From NCBI GenBank assembly GCA_025999455.1, contig AP024683.1, positions 937,501-1,001,500 of the forward strand: a stretch of DNA of 64,000 nt. The letters are read 5' to 3'. This DNA comes from Geminicoccaceae bacterium (GTDB lineage: Bacteria > Pseudomonadota > Alphaproteobacteria > Geminicoccales > Geminicoccaceae). How positions within the stretch are numbered: the first letter of the stretch is position 1; the number at the start of each line of letters is the position of its first letter. The translations under genes and the position numbers were made by a program. This document shows positions 48,367 to 56,760 of the stretch, in pieces. Under the pieces are notes generated by a model. That model made no database searches. It had not been told where the DNA came from and saw only the letters and a program-made list of their open reading frames with translations.

Positions 48367-49029
48367 TCAGAAGTTCAAACGCAAGCCGATCCGGCCGACG
48401 GTCGTCGGCTCTCGATCCGGTTGGGTGGTGACCGCGAGATCACCTTCGAGCGTGAGCCAAGAACCCGTGACGAGATCGGTTCCGAACAGCCACAGCTCGC
48501 GTTCCGCGCGGCCGAAGGAGGCCTCCTGGCCGTAACCCAGGCGCGCGGCAACGGGGCCGTAGCCCACCCGGCCGGTCCACAGATCGAGTTGGCCACCGCT
48601 CACCGCCCCGGTGACGAAGGTACCGCCGACCGTCCAGCCCGACCAGGCGAGGGCGCCTCCGATCGCGAGCCCGCTGGCGGTCTCGCCGCTCGGAGCACCG
48701 AGGGCAGCAGGCACGTTCGTGAGGCCGAGCCCTCCGAGTCGCCCGAACCCGTCCTCGGCGGGCGCGAAGCCCAGTTGCAGGTCGAGGCCACGACTCGCTC
48801 CCTCGCGCGATTCGAGGAGCACGGTCGAACCGGCGCGTGGCGTGAAGCCGAACCGCAACTCCGGAGCCGCGAGTCCGATCCCGAGCGTCGGATCGCGTGG
48901 GACGTCGAGAACGAAGACGAGCTCCCCGCTCTCCGCGAGCACCCCGCCGGCACGCAGGCCGGCAGCCTGCCCGGACGTCGCCACGAGGAGCGACGCGGTC
49001 AGCAACGACGACAGGAGGCGAATCGACAT
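48367..49029 (-). CDS. Small outer-membrane beta-barrel-like protein
   Basis: 220 residues from ATG 49029; the frame opens at a TTG five codons earlier. A signal peptide (1-22, ending SGQA) precedes an extended body of alternating polar/hydrophobic strands with Gly-rich turns (GLAIGGALAWSGWTVGGTFVTGAVSGG, VAARLGYGQEASFGRAERELWLFG). It ends in RIGLRLNF, a C-terminal Phe typical of barrels recognised by BamA. About eight to ten strands could fit. Function unknown. It lies downstream of two porins; a terminator at 49122-49157 separates them. Confidence 0.6.
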   Translation of the reverse strand: MSIRLLSSLLTASLLVATSGQAAGLRAGGVLAESGELVFVLDVPRDPTLGIGLAAPELRFGFTPRAGSTVLLESREGASRGLDLQLGFAPAEDGFGRLGGLGLTNVPAALGAPSGETASGLAIGGALAWSGWTVGGTFVTGAVSGGQLDLWTGRVGYGPVAARLGYGQEASFGRAERELWLFGTDLVTGSWLTLEGDLAVTTQPDREPTTVGRIGLRLNF

Positions 49030-49121
49030 CGTTCCGGCCTTCAACCGATGCGGAAACTAGCACAGCGCCACACCTCTGACGAGTGGTGTGCCCGCGACGG
49101 GAAAGATCGAGCGTATCGGGA

Positions 49122-49157
49122 GTGCCGAAACGCAACGGCGGGCCCGAAGGCCCGCCG
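49122..49157 (-). terminator. Terminator after porin 1
   Basis: On the minus strand CGGCGGGCC-TTCG-GGCCCGCCG (49149-49157 pairing with 49136-49144) is a perfect 9-bp stem with a TTCG loop, 28 bases after the porin stop. It is followed by the T-rich TTGCGTTTCGG rather than a pure T run. Confidence 0.65.
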
Positions 49158-49184
49158 CGCACCGAGAACCGAAACGTTGCGGGA

Positions 49185-50237
49185 TCAGAAGCTCACGCCG
49201 ATCCGCACGACGCCCAAGACGCCGTCGTCGAAATTGCCACCGACCCCGGCCTCGTCGAAGAAGAGGAGATCGCCGTCGAGCGTGACACCGGGCAGAATAC
49301 CGACCGTGGCGCTCACGACGACACCCTTGGTCTCGATGTTGTCGTCGGCGTCGAGAACCCGGCCGCCGGTAACCGACAAGGTAGCCGGCCCGAGCGTCGC
49401 GGCGGCACCGGCATTGAACCAGGTGATGTCGTTGCCGAAGACGTCCTGCTTACCGAAGCCACCGCCGACCGAGAAGCCGGCGAAGCTCACGACGCCGCCA
49501 CCATAGAGCTTCCAGAAGTCTTCGTTGTTGTCCCCGTCGGTCGAGTCACCGACGTGCCCGATGACGCCCGCCTTGATACCGACGCCACCGAAGTCACCGA
49601 CGTAATTGAGGCCCGCCTCGATCACGTCCTTCGCATTGTCGACGTTGGTGACGGCGAGATTGTCACCACTGCTGCCGGCATTCGGGGTGTAGCTCACGCC
49701 CGCCTGGAAGCCGGCAATGCGCGGCGTGAAGTAGATGATCTTGGTGGCGTCGCCGGTGTTCACGCCCGCCACGAGCCGCGGCAGGTCGACGGTACCGTCG
49801 ATACCGCCCGTGCCGGCGGCGAGGGTGAAGGCGCCGAGCTTCATGAGATCGGACGCGCCGTCCTCGTCACCGAAGCGGAACTCGCCGAACGTCCCCTGCA
49901 CGATGACCCAGGTCTCGTCCGTGTTGTCATTGCGGTTCGCGTCGGCTTCGAACTCGACCGTCGCACCGTAGCTGATGCCGGTGCTCTCGTCCTTGCCGCG
50001 CGCGACGATGTGGACTTCCGTATCGTTACGGAAGTCGGAGCTGCTCTGCTGACCGCCGAACCGCTCCTTGACGTCACCCACGACCCACAGGAAGCGAGCG
50101 AAGCCCGTCACCGAGACGTTCAGCTTGCCACCCGGGGTGACCTGGGGCCCCTGCTGCGCCGAAGCCGGGGAAGCGGTGGCCAGCAGGCCCGCACCGAGCA
50201 GCGCGGACGTCCCCAACAGGAGTTTCTTGAAGGTCAT
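49185..50237 (-). CDS. Porin 1 (Gram-negative porin family)
   Basis: 350 residues from ATG 50237, with GGAGGAG upstream; a GTG at 50258 is in frame. A signal peptide (1-28, ending SPASA-QQ) precedes a 16-strand porin-like sequence. It opens GGKLNVSVTGFARFLWVVGD, has typical motifs such as VHIVARGKDESTGISYGATVEFEA and FGEFRFGDEDGASDLM, and ends in GVVRIGVSF with the C-terminal Phe needed by BAM. It should form a trimeric outer-membrane channel. It is a paralogue of the next gene; the two share GFARFLW.VGD.KE and SSSDFRNDTEVHIVARGKD. Confidence 0.9.
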   Translation of the reverse strand: MTFKKLLLGTSALLGAGLLATASPASAQQGPQVTPGGKLNVSVTGFARFLWVVGDVKERFGGQQSSSDFRNDTEVHIVARGKDESTGISYGATVEFEADANRNDNTDETWVIVQGTFGEFRFGDEDGASDLMKLGAFTLAAGTGGIDGTVDLPRLVAGVNTGDATKIIYFTPRIAGFQAGVSYTPNAGSSGDNLAVTNVDNAKDVIEAGLNYVGDFGGVGIKAGVIGHVGDSTDGDNNEDFWKLYGGGVVSFAGFSVGGGFGKQDVFGNDITWFNAGAAATLGPATLSVTGGRVLDADDNIETKGVVVSATVGILPGVTLDGDLLFFDEAGVGGNFDDGVLGVVRIGVSF

Positions 50238-50283
50238 CGCTTGGTTTCTCCTCCGCACCTCGGTTCAGGTGCACGTTCGAAGC

Positions 50284-50314
50284 CCGACCGTAGGTCGGCC
50301 GGCCCGAGCCGGCC
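50284..50314 (-). promoter_or_regulatory. Two tandem hairpins in the porin 1 leader
   Basis: CCGACC-gta-GGTCGG (50284-50298) abuts and shares two bases with GGCCGGC-ccga-GCCGGCC (50297-50314). They lie 47-77 bases before the porin 1 ATG, inside the leader predicted from the promoter at 50364-50392. They may protect the mRNA end or form alternative structures; a role as a T-less terminator for porin 2 is also possible. Confidence 0.4.
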
Positions 50315-50363
50315 CCCCGTTTCCGGCGACGCGGTCGAGCACCGCGTCACCCGCACCCGCGCC

Positions 50364-50392
50364 TTTATTCAGACCCGTCGTGCACGCGGCAA
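50364..50392 (-). promoter_or_regulatory. Predicted promoter of porin 1
   Basis: On the minus strand TTGCCG (50392-50387), a 17-base spacer and AATAAA (50369-50364). It is the most A/T-rich spot between the two porin genes and would give a leader of about 120 bases. Confidence 0.35.
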
Positions 50393-50481
50393 GCGTTCGG
50401 CGCCGTCGCGAAGTCCGCGGTCCGGGCTTTGTGTCGGACCTGCAACAAGCGGGATGCTCGCCCTTGCCGCGCGCACGCGCG

Positions 50482-51552
50482 TCAGAAGTCCACCCCGAGG
50501 CGGACGACTCCGACCACGCCGTCGTCGTCGGCACCGCGATTTTCGTCGAAGAAGGCGACCTCGCCCGAGAGGGTGAGACCCGGCGCGATCCCGAGCTCGG
50601 CGCCCAACACGAGGTTCTTCGGGTCCGGGCCGGGGTCGAGCGTGGCTTGGCCCCAGGTCGCGGAGAGTGCCACCGGTCCGATCTCGCCCTTGATCCCGAG
50701 ATTGTACCAATCGCGGTCGATGCCAGCGACCTCTTCCGTGCCGAGGCCGCCAGCCACCGAGATCCCGAACGCGCCGACCTGCAAGCCGGCGAAGAGCGTC
50801 TTCAAATCGTCGTCGTTGCCGTTCTCGAAGTTGGTCTGCGCGAGTCCGCCGACCACGCCGGCCTGCAGAGCCACGGCGCCGAACTCGCCGGTCCAGGTGA
50901 GACCCGCTTCGACCCAGTCCTTGAAGCCGTCGAGGTTGGTGACGGCCAGGTTGTCACCGTTGCTGTTGCCGTTCGCGGTGTAGCTCACGCCGAGCTGGAA
51001 TCCGGCGAGGCTCGGGGTGTAGTAGACGATCTTCGTGGCGTCGTCGCTGTTGGTGGGCCCGACCACGAGACCGGTGTCGACGACCGTGCCGTCTATACCC
51101 CCGGTGCCGACGGCGACGGAAAAGCCGCCGATCTTCATGTTGTCGGCAGCGCCGTCCTCGTCACCGAAGCGGACTTCACCGAAGGGGCCCTTCACGATGA
51201 CCCAAGTCTCGTCGGTGTTTTCAGTGCGATTGGTATCGGCCTCGAACTCGATCGTGGCACCGTATTCGAGCCCGGTGTTGTCGTCCTTGCCACGGGCGAC
51301 GATGTGGACCTCGGTGTCGTTCCGGAAATCGGAGCTCGATTCCTGGCCGCCGAGCTTTTCTTTGATGTCGCCCACCGCCCAAAGGAAGCGCGCGAAGCCC
51401 GTGACGGTGATGTCGAGCTTGCCGCCGGCGCTCAACTTCGGCGCCGACTGGGCGCAAGCTTGGGTGCCGCCCCACAGTGTGGCGACGGCAACGAGCGCGG
51501 TCGACGCCGAAAGCCGAGCCGCGCGCGACGAGCGCTGCCACGATCCGCACAT
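50482..51552 (-). CDS. Porin 2 (Gram-negative porin family)
   Basis: 356 residues from ATG 51552. The GAGGGAG site is nine bases before this ATG but directly adjacent to an in-frame ATG at 51561, so the inner start is preferred. Signal peptide 1-35 (ending TQACAQS). It shares the whole barrel plan with porin 1: GGKLDITVTGFARFLWAVGDIKEKLGGQ, NDTEVHIVARGKD, FGEVRFGDEDGAADNMKIGGF, and a GVVRLGVDF end. Loops differ most in the second half, suggesting a recent tandem duplication with diverged pore loops. Its stop is 245 bases from the porin 1 start. Confidence 0.88.
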   Translation of the reverse strand: MCGSWQRSSRAARLSASTALVAVATLWGGTQACAQSAPKLSAGGKLDITVTGFARFLWAVGDIKEKLGGQESSSDFRNDTEVHIVARGKDDNTGLEYGATIEFEADTNRTENTDETWVIVKGPFGEVRFGDEDGAADNMKIGGFSVAVGTGGIDGTVVDTGLVVGPTNSDDATKIVYYTPSLAGFQLGVSYTANGNSNGDNLAVTNLDGFKDWVEAGLTWTGEFGAVALQAGVVGGLAQTNFENGNDDDLKTLFAGLQVGAFGISVAGGLGTEEVAGIDRDWYNLGIKGEIGPVALSATWGQATLDPGPDPKNLVLGAELGIAPGLTLSGEVAFFDENRGADDDGVVGVVRLGVDF

Positions 51553-51725
51553 GTCGTGCATCTCCCTCGGGAAGTGGTGACCGCGGGATCGCAACGTCGC
51601 GGCGAGGGAGACGCAAGCGCCGACGCTCGGCATGCGACAGATGCGCGACGGAACAGTTACCGTCCGGCCACAGGCCAGGACCGCCTCTGCTCGACAGTTG
51701 AGCAGCGTTTGCCGCTTTTCTGCGC

Positions 51726-52907
51726 TCAGGCGGCCTCGATGACCCGCATCTTCTCCATTTGAGCGAGCACGGCGTCGAACTGATTGGCCGGCCGACCCGG
51801 GAAGGCCCGTTCGAGCTCGGCCCGATCGAAGCTTTCGCGAGCGACCACCCAACCGACGAGGTCCTTGATCGGGCCGGGCACCTCGACCCCTTCACGGGTA
51901 CTGGTACGCACGAGCAGTGTCTTCCCGCCCTGTTCCACGAGCTTGAGGTCGGCGTGACGGCGGCGGAACCGGCTCGGTGCCTGCTCGATCAGGCCGGGGA
52001 GGTCGTAATCCTCGCGGCCGTAGCGGAAGCCGGCCATGAAGGCTTGGATGTCGGCGAGGGTGCGGGAGTCGGCGGTGACCGCGGCGAGCCGGTCGCCGAG
52101 CGCGGCGAGGCGACGGGCGAGCGCGGCGGGGTCGCGTGGCAGATTGGCCCGCGCCAAAGGCTCCCCGACCATCCGCTCGAACAGGTAACTCACCACGTCG
52201 AGCCCGATCGGGTAGGTGACGCCGAAGGCGATGTGGCAACAGGGACCCTCGTCGGCCAACGCGTAATGATATTGACCGCGAGGAAGATAGAGGAGGTCCC
52301 CCGGCTTGAGCCGAACCTCTTTCCAAAGAGCGCCTTTCGCCTTTTCGTGATGCTCTTGGGGAAGATTTTTGAACATCGGATGGGCGATCGGGTCCTCGGC
52401 GCGGCCCTCGAACACCATCCAGGTTTTCTCGCCCATGCAATGCACGGCGAACACGTCGTGCGTGTCGAAATGGACGGCGAAGCCCTGCCGCCGCTTGCTC
52501 GACAAATAGAGATTGGCTTGGACCTTGCCGCCGAGCCCCTCTTCCATCGCGCGGCAGAAGGCCCGGAGTTCAGGTGTGAGCTGGTCGATGTCGTTGGCGA
52601 CGAGGGTGGCGCCACGCCGCAGGAGCGCCTTCACCTTGGCGGGGTCGGGTCGAAGGACGGTGCCGCCGTCGCGACCGGGCGCCGGGGCGCAATAGGCCGC
52701 CGCCGGCACGGGCTCCTTGTCGAGGACGAGCGGCAGCGAGGCGGCGGCCCAGATCGAGCTCGCGCCGAGGAGGCGGTTCAACACCTCCCAATTCATCACC
52801 CGCGCCCACTTGTCGGCCGGGCCTTCGAGGTGGAGCGGTGCTCTGCCGAGATGCTCCTCGATGAACCGCGCCCCACCCAAGGGCGCCATGATCTCGTCGA
52901 ACGTCAT
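51726..52907 (-). CDS. JmjC-domain ribosomal oxygenase-like protein (RoxA/YcfD type)
   Basis: 393 residues from ATG 52907. The double-stranded beta-helix has the iron triad His146-x-Asp148 (VHFDTHDVFAVHCMGEKTW) and His214 (YLPRGQYHYAL). N-terminal FIEEHLGRAPLHLEG and a C-terminal winged-helix-like region are as in bacterial YcfD/RoxA, which hydroxylates an arginine of ribosomal protein L16 using 2-oxoglutarate and oxygen. The exact substrate here is not proven. It lies upstream of the porins on the same strand. A CTGCTC/GAGCAG hairpin at 51687-51705 follows the stop but has no minus-strand T tract. Confidence 0.85.
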   Translation of the reverse strand: MTFDEIMAPLGGARFIEEHLGRAPLHLEGPADKWARVMNWEVLNRLLGASSIWAAASLPLVLDKEPVPAAAYCAPAPGRDGGTVLRPDPAKVKALLRRGATLVANDIDQLTPELRAFCRAMEEGLGGKVQANLYLSSKRRQGFAVHFDTHDVFAVHCMGEKTWMVFEGRAEDPIAHPMFKNLPQEHHEKAKGALWKEVRLKPGDLLYLPRGQYHYALADEGPCCHIAFGVTYPIGLDVVSYLFERMVGEPLARANLPRDPAALARRLAALGDRLAAVTADSRTLADIQAFMAGFRYGREDYDLPGLIEQAPSRFRRRHADLKLVEQGGKTLLVRTSTREGVEVPGPIKDLVGWVVARESFDRAELERAFPGRPANQFDAVLAQMEKMRVIEAA

Positions 52908-52962
52908 GCCTTGACACCCTCGCTTCGAGGCGCAGGCTCGCGGGCCCGGTGGCGGAGGATAC

Positions 52963-53706
52963 ATGGGGGTCTCGGAGCGGCAAGACGAAGCGGCCGCGCA
53001 GGTGGCCGCGGCACTCGCCTCGGTTCGGGCGCGGATCGAGGCGGCCGCCCGGGCCGCGGGGCGCGGGCCCGAGACGATCACGCTCGTGGCGGTGAGCAAG
53101 AGCCAGCCGCTCGAGCGGATCGAGGCCGCGCTCGAAGCCGGCCAACGCGTCTTCGGCGAGAATTACGTGCAAGAGGCCGCCGGTCGCTGGCCGGCCTTGC
53201 GGGCGCGCTTTCCCGACGTCGAACTGCACCTCGTAGGCGCCCTGCAGACCAACAAAGCGCGCGACGCGGTCCAGCTGTTCGACGTGATCCAGACCCTCGA
53301 CCGGCCGAAGCTCGCCCAGGTTCTGGCTCGCGAGCTCGGGCGAGCGGGTGCACGTACCCGCCGCCTGCTGATCGAGGTGAACACGGGCGAGGAACCGCAG
53401 AAGGCCGGGATCTTGCCGGGCGAGCTGCCGTCCTTCCTCGCCCTCTGCCGTGACGAGCTCCGTCTGCCGGTCACCGGCTTGATGGCGATCCCGCCGGCCG
53501 AGGAGGACGTGGCACCGTACGCGGCGCTCTTGGCGAAGCTCGCCGCTCGGCACGGCCTCGCCGAAGTGAGCGTGGGTATGAGCGCGGACTTCGAAACGGC
53601 GATCGCGTTCGGCGCCACGATCGTCCGGGTCGGTACCGCGATCTTCGGCGAGCGCCCGCCGCGGCCTCGGCCGGCGGATCAGGGCTCGACTGCGACCAGC
53701 TCGTAG
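52963..53706 (+). CDS. yggS: PLP homeostasis protein, YggS family
   Basis: 247 residues. TIM-barrel protein with the pyridoxal-phosphate lysine K46 in TLVAVSKSQPL, then FGENYVQEA, LHLVGALQTNKAR and SVGMSADFETAIAFGATIVRVGTAIFGER, all signatures of the YggS/YBL036c/PLPBP family. It is non-catalytic and controls free PLP levels, affecting amino- and keto-acid pools. Cytosolic. It starts 55 bases from the divergent JmjC gene. Its 3' end overlaps the convergent S4 gene by 28 bases. Confidence 0.95.
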   Translation: MGVSERQDEAAAQVAAALASVRARIEAAARAAGRGPETITLVAVSKSQPLERIEAALEAGQRVFGENYVQEAAGRWPALRARFPDVELHLVGALQTNKARDAVQLFDVIQTLDRPKLAQVLARELGRAGARTRRLLIEVNTGEEPQKAGILPGELPSFLALCRDELRLPVTGLMAIPPAEEDVAPYAALLAKLAARHGLAEVSVGMSADFETAIAFGATIVRVGTAIFGERPPRPRPADQGSTATSS

Positions 53707-53954
53707 AGCGCCGCCGCGTCCGCCGGTCCCCGGCGACGAAGGCCGAGCTCCTTGACCCGCACGACCCGGATCCGTTCGCCCTCGGTCAAGACGAGAATGT
53801 CACCCGGCCGGACGAGCTGGTGGGTTTTGAGCACGGGCTGGCCGTTGAGCCGCACGCGACGTTCCGCGACGAGCCCGGCCGCGAGCTCGCGGCGACGGAC
53901 GAAGCGGGCGTGCCAGAGCCATTTGTCGAGCCGGAGGGCGGGGCGCTCGCTCAC
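53679..53954 (-). CDS. S4-domain RNA-binding protein (HslR-like)
   Basis: 91 residues from GTG 53954, overlapping the helicase stop (GTGA). The S4 fold RLDKWLWHARFVRRRELAAGLVAERRVRLNGQPV (about 8-42) and the following PGDILVLTEG strand match HslR/Hsp15, which binds 50S subunits carrying nascent chains blocked by heat. A basic tail follows. Coupling to a SUV3-like helicase is common in Alphaproteobacteria and suggests a joint RNA-handling role. The rest of the open frame upstream is the antisense-phase shadow of the helicase. Confidence 0.88.
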   Translation of the reverse strand: MSERPALRLDKWLWHARFVRRRELAAGLVAERRVRLNGQPVLKTHQLVRPGDILVLTEGERIRVVRVKELGLRRRGPADAAALYELVAVEP

Positions 53955-56461
53955 GCCCGGACCTCGAGGGTGGCGAGGACCGCGAACGGCGAATCGGCGC
54001 GGCGCGAAGGCGCGCGCCGCTTGCGACCGGCGCCGGGACGAGCCGACGACGCGCGCGTCCAAAGACGCTGACCGTCGCGTTCGATCGCCGTGAAGCCGAG
54101 CGAGGGAAGGCACGCCTCCAGTTCCGAACGGCCGAGCCCGGCCGCCGCGGCGAGATCCGCCGGTGAGGCGAACGTGCCGGTCGTCCGGGCGCGCGCGCGA
54201 AGGCCCGCGGCCAGTCGCTCCAAGAGATCCTGGCGCAGCGCGAGGCCGGTGAGCGGCGCGAAGCCGATCGCTGCGGTCAGGTCCGGATCGCGCGGCAGAG
54301 TCGCGCCCCGCAGCACGGTCGTCCCGGGCGTCGGCAAGGGCGGCCCGGGTGGCCGCGTCAAAGCGAGCAAGCGGGCACGTGCTTCGATCGCCGCCGGCTT
54401 CAGGAGCTGCGGCACGTAGATCCAGAACCGACCGAAACGGACGCCGAGCCGCGTGAGGGCGGCACGATCGGTCTCCGAAAGGCTTTCGAGGAGGCCGTCG
54501 AGCGGCGCGCGCTCGGCACTTCCGAGGCCCTCGACGAGCCGCCAGGCGATGCCACGCGCGGGACCGCCGAGCTCGTCGCCCCGGCTGGCGGCCTCCAACA
54601 TCCGCAAGGGACCGAGACGCTTCGAAAGCCAAGCGTCGAGCCAACGCTCGACCCGCCGGCTCACCCGCGCGCCGAGCTCGGGGCCGTGGTCTTCGGCCAC
54701 CAGCGGCACGATGCGGGGGCGGAGCGGGTCGGCGCCGGCGACCAACCGGGCGAGCGGTTCGCCTTCCCACAGGATCGTCGCTCCGCCGTCCAGCACGAGC
54801 GCCTCGTCCGTGACGGCTTCGAGCAGGCGAAGGCGCCGGCTCAACTCGCTGCCGACCGCGCGACGGGCAGCCGCGGCGACCATGCGTCGGCCGAGCTCGC
54901 CACCGCCCGGCTCGGGCGCGAAGCGCAACCCCTGCACGCGGCCGACCCGCTCGCCGTCGACCAGGACGGTTCCGTCGGTTTCGACGGCCGCGTCGAGGAC
55001 ACCCCTTTCCCGGATCGACCGCAGCAGGACGGAGGTGCGCCGGTCGACGAAGCGCTGCGTCAGCCGCTCGTGCAACGCGTCGGACAAGCGGTCTTCGAGA
55101 GCCCGCGTCCGCTCCTGGAAGTGGGCCGCGTCGTCGAGCCAATCGGCGCGGTGACTCAAATAGGTGAGCGTGCGGACGTGGGCGATGCGCTGGACCAGCG
55201 TGTCGATGTCGCCGTCGGTCCGCTCGAGCCGGGCGATCATCCCGGCGAACCAGTCGGTCGGCAGGCGGCCCCGGCCGCTCGTCAGATGCTCGAACACGGT
55301 CGCGAGGAGGCGGACGTGGGCGTCGTCGAGCGTCTTGCGGAAGTCAGGGATCTGGCAGACCTGCCACAAGAGCCGCACCCGCTCCGGCCGGTCGGCGCGC
55401 GCGGCGATCTCGGGCCGGCGAGCCAACAGGACGAGCGAGCGGTGGTCGAGGGCATCTTTGACTTGGGTGAGGCAATCCGCCGGTGGCGGCGCATCGAGAC
55501 TGGCGGCCAAGGCTTCGACGCTCGAGAAGTCGAGCGCCGCCGAGCGCCAGCGGATCGTCTTGAGCGGTGGGAAGCTGTGGCTCTCGACCGCCTCGACGGT
55601 GCGCTCGTCCAGAGGCTCGCAGCCTTCGGTGGTGCCGAAGGTGCCGTTGGCCATGTGCCGGCCGGCACGGCCGGCGATCTGGGCGATCTCGTGGGCGTGG
55701 AGGCGTCGCGCCTCGCGGCCGTCGAATTTCGAGAGACGCGCGAAGGCGACGTGGGCGACGTCCATGTTGAGGCCCATCCCGATCGCATCGGTCGCGACCA
55801 GATGGTCGACCTCGCCCGCCTGGTAGAGGGCCACCTGTGCGTTGCGGGTCCGCGGTGAGAGGGCGCCCATGACGACCGCCGCACCACCCTTGCGACGGCG
55901 GACCGCCTCGGCGAGGGCGTAGACCTCGGCCGCGCTGAACGCGACGATGGCGCTGCGACGCGGCAGCCGGGCGAGCTTGCGGTGTCCGTCGTGCACGAGC
56001 AGCGAGAAGCGCGGCCGTGTGACGATTTCGGCTTCGGGCACGAGCCGCTTCAGGATCGGCCGGATCGTCTCCGACCCCAAGAACACGGTCTCGTAGAGGC
56101 CGCGGGCGCGGAGCAGCCGGTCGGTGAAGATGTGGCCGCGTTCGAGATCGGCACAGAGCTGGATTTCGTCGACCGCGAGGAATTCGACCGGGCGGTCGAC
56201 CGGCATGGCCTCGACGGTCGCCACCACGTAGGGGGCGGAAGGATTGCCCACCCGCTCCTCGCCCGTGACGAGCGCCACCGTGCCCGGCCCGCGGAGCGCC
56301 GCGATCCGATCGTAGATCTCGCGCGCCAACAGGCGGAGGGGAAAGCCGATCATGCCGGAGCGGTGAGCCAGGAGACGCTCGACGGCGAAGTGGGTTTTGC
56401 CGGTATTGGTCGGTCCGAGGACCGCCACCACGCGGCTTCGGCTCACCGGCTCCGAACGCAT
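53951..56461 (-). CDS. SUV3-like superfamily 2 helicase
   Basis: 836 residues from ATG 56461. Motif I is GPTNTGKTH (about 15-23), motif II is DEIQ (in AVDEIQLCADLERG), and the downstream ATDAIGMGLNMDVAHVAF and QIAGRAGRHMANGTFGT are motifs V and VI of the Ski2/SUV3 group. A long helical C-terminal region is alphaproteobacterial, ending in a basic low-complexity tail. Mitochondrial SUV3 unwinds RNA for the degradosome; bacterial relatives (MgpS-like) are less studied. Open frame continues to 56713, but that part is Arg-rich and overlaps the htpG promoter. Divergent from htpG, coupled to the S4 gene. Confidence 0.88.
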   Translation of the reverse strand: MRSEPVSRSRVVAVLGPTNTGKTHFAVERLLAHRSGMIGFPLRLLAREIYDRIAALRGPGTVALVTGEERVGNPSAPYVVATVEAMPVDRPVEFLAVDEIQLCADLERGHIFTDRLLRARGLYETVFLGSETIRPILKRLVPEAEIVTRPRFSLLVHDGHRKLARLPRRSAIVAFSAAEVYALAEAVRRRKGGAAVVMGALSPRTRNAQVALYQAGEVDHLVATDAIGMGLNMDVAHVAFARLSKFDGREARRLHAHEIAQIAGRAGRHMANGTFGTTEGCEPLDERTVEAVESHSFPPLKTIRWRSAALDFSSVEALAASLDAPPPADCLTQVKDALDHRSLVLLARRPEIAARADRPERVRLLWQVCQIPDFRKTLDDAHVRLLATVFEHLTSGRGRLPTDWFAGMIARLERTDGDIDTLVQRIAHVRTLTYLSHRADWLDDAAHFQERTRALEDRLSDALHERLTQRFVDRRTSVLLRSIRERGVLDAAVETDGTVLVDGERVGRVQGLRFAPEPGGGELGRRMVAAAARRAVGSELSRRLRLLEAVTDEALVLDGGATILWEGEPLARLVAGADPLRPRIVPLVAEDHGPELGARVSRRVERWLDAWLSKRLGPLRMLEAASRGDELGGPARGIAWRLVEGLGSAERAPLDGLLESLSETDRAALTRLGVRFGRFWIYVPQLLKPAAIEARARLLALTRPPGPPLPTPGTTVLRGATLPRDPDLTAAIGFAPLTGLALRQDLLERLAAGLRARARTTGTFASPADLAAAAGLGRSELEACLPSLGFTAIERDGQRLWTRASSARPGAGRKRRAPSRRADSPFAVLATLEVRA

Positions 56462-56686
56462 GGTGCATAGATCGACGAGCCCGACGGCGTTGGCAAGGGG
56501 GCCGGGCGAGGAACGTCCGGCATTCGCGAACGTATTAGTTGAGTTCCGATTCGGCGGGGCCTTCCTGCCACACGCCTGGGCTCCGGCGAGACCGGGCGCG
56601 TCTCGCGCCCCTCGCCGGCTTCGTCGCCGACACGATCGCGGCTCGCGCGCGGCGACCGATCGGCGCACCGCGTGGAGCGAGCACCG

Positions 56687-56715
56687 CTTGAAGCGGGCGG
56701 CACGGACGCCCAAAT
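56687..56715 (+). promoter_or_regulatory. Predicted sigma-32 heat-shock promoter of htpG
   Basis: CTTGAAG (56687-56693), a 14-base spacer and GCCCAAAT (56708-56715) match the RpoH consensus CTTGAAA-N13-15-CCCCATNT at most positions. It sits 45 bases before the htpG ATG, giving a leader of about 40 bases. Confidence 0.6.
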
Positions 56716-56760
56716 GCCGGCCACCCAGCGAAACGAGCTTCAGCGGAGCGCGGGCGCGCC

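Noticed and set aside
56462-56713. N-terminal extension of the SUV3-like helicase
   Set aside because: The extra 84 residues are Arg/Ala-rich without family resemblance and overlap the htpG sigma-32 promoter. ATG 56461 is immediately followed by the conserved helicase start.
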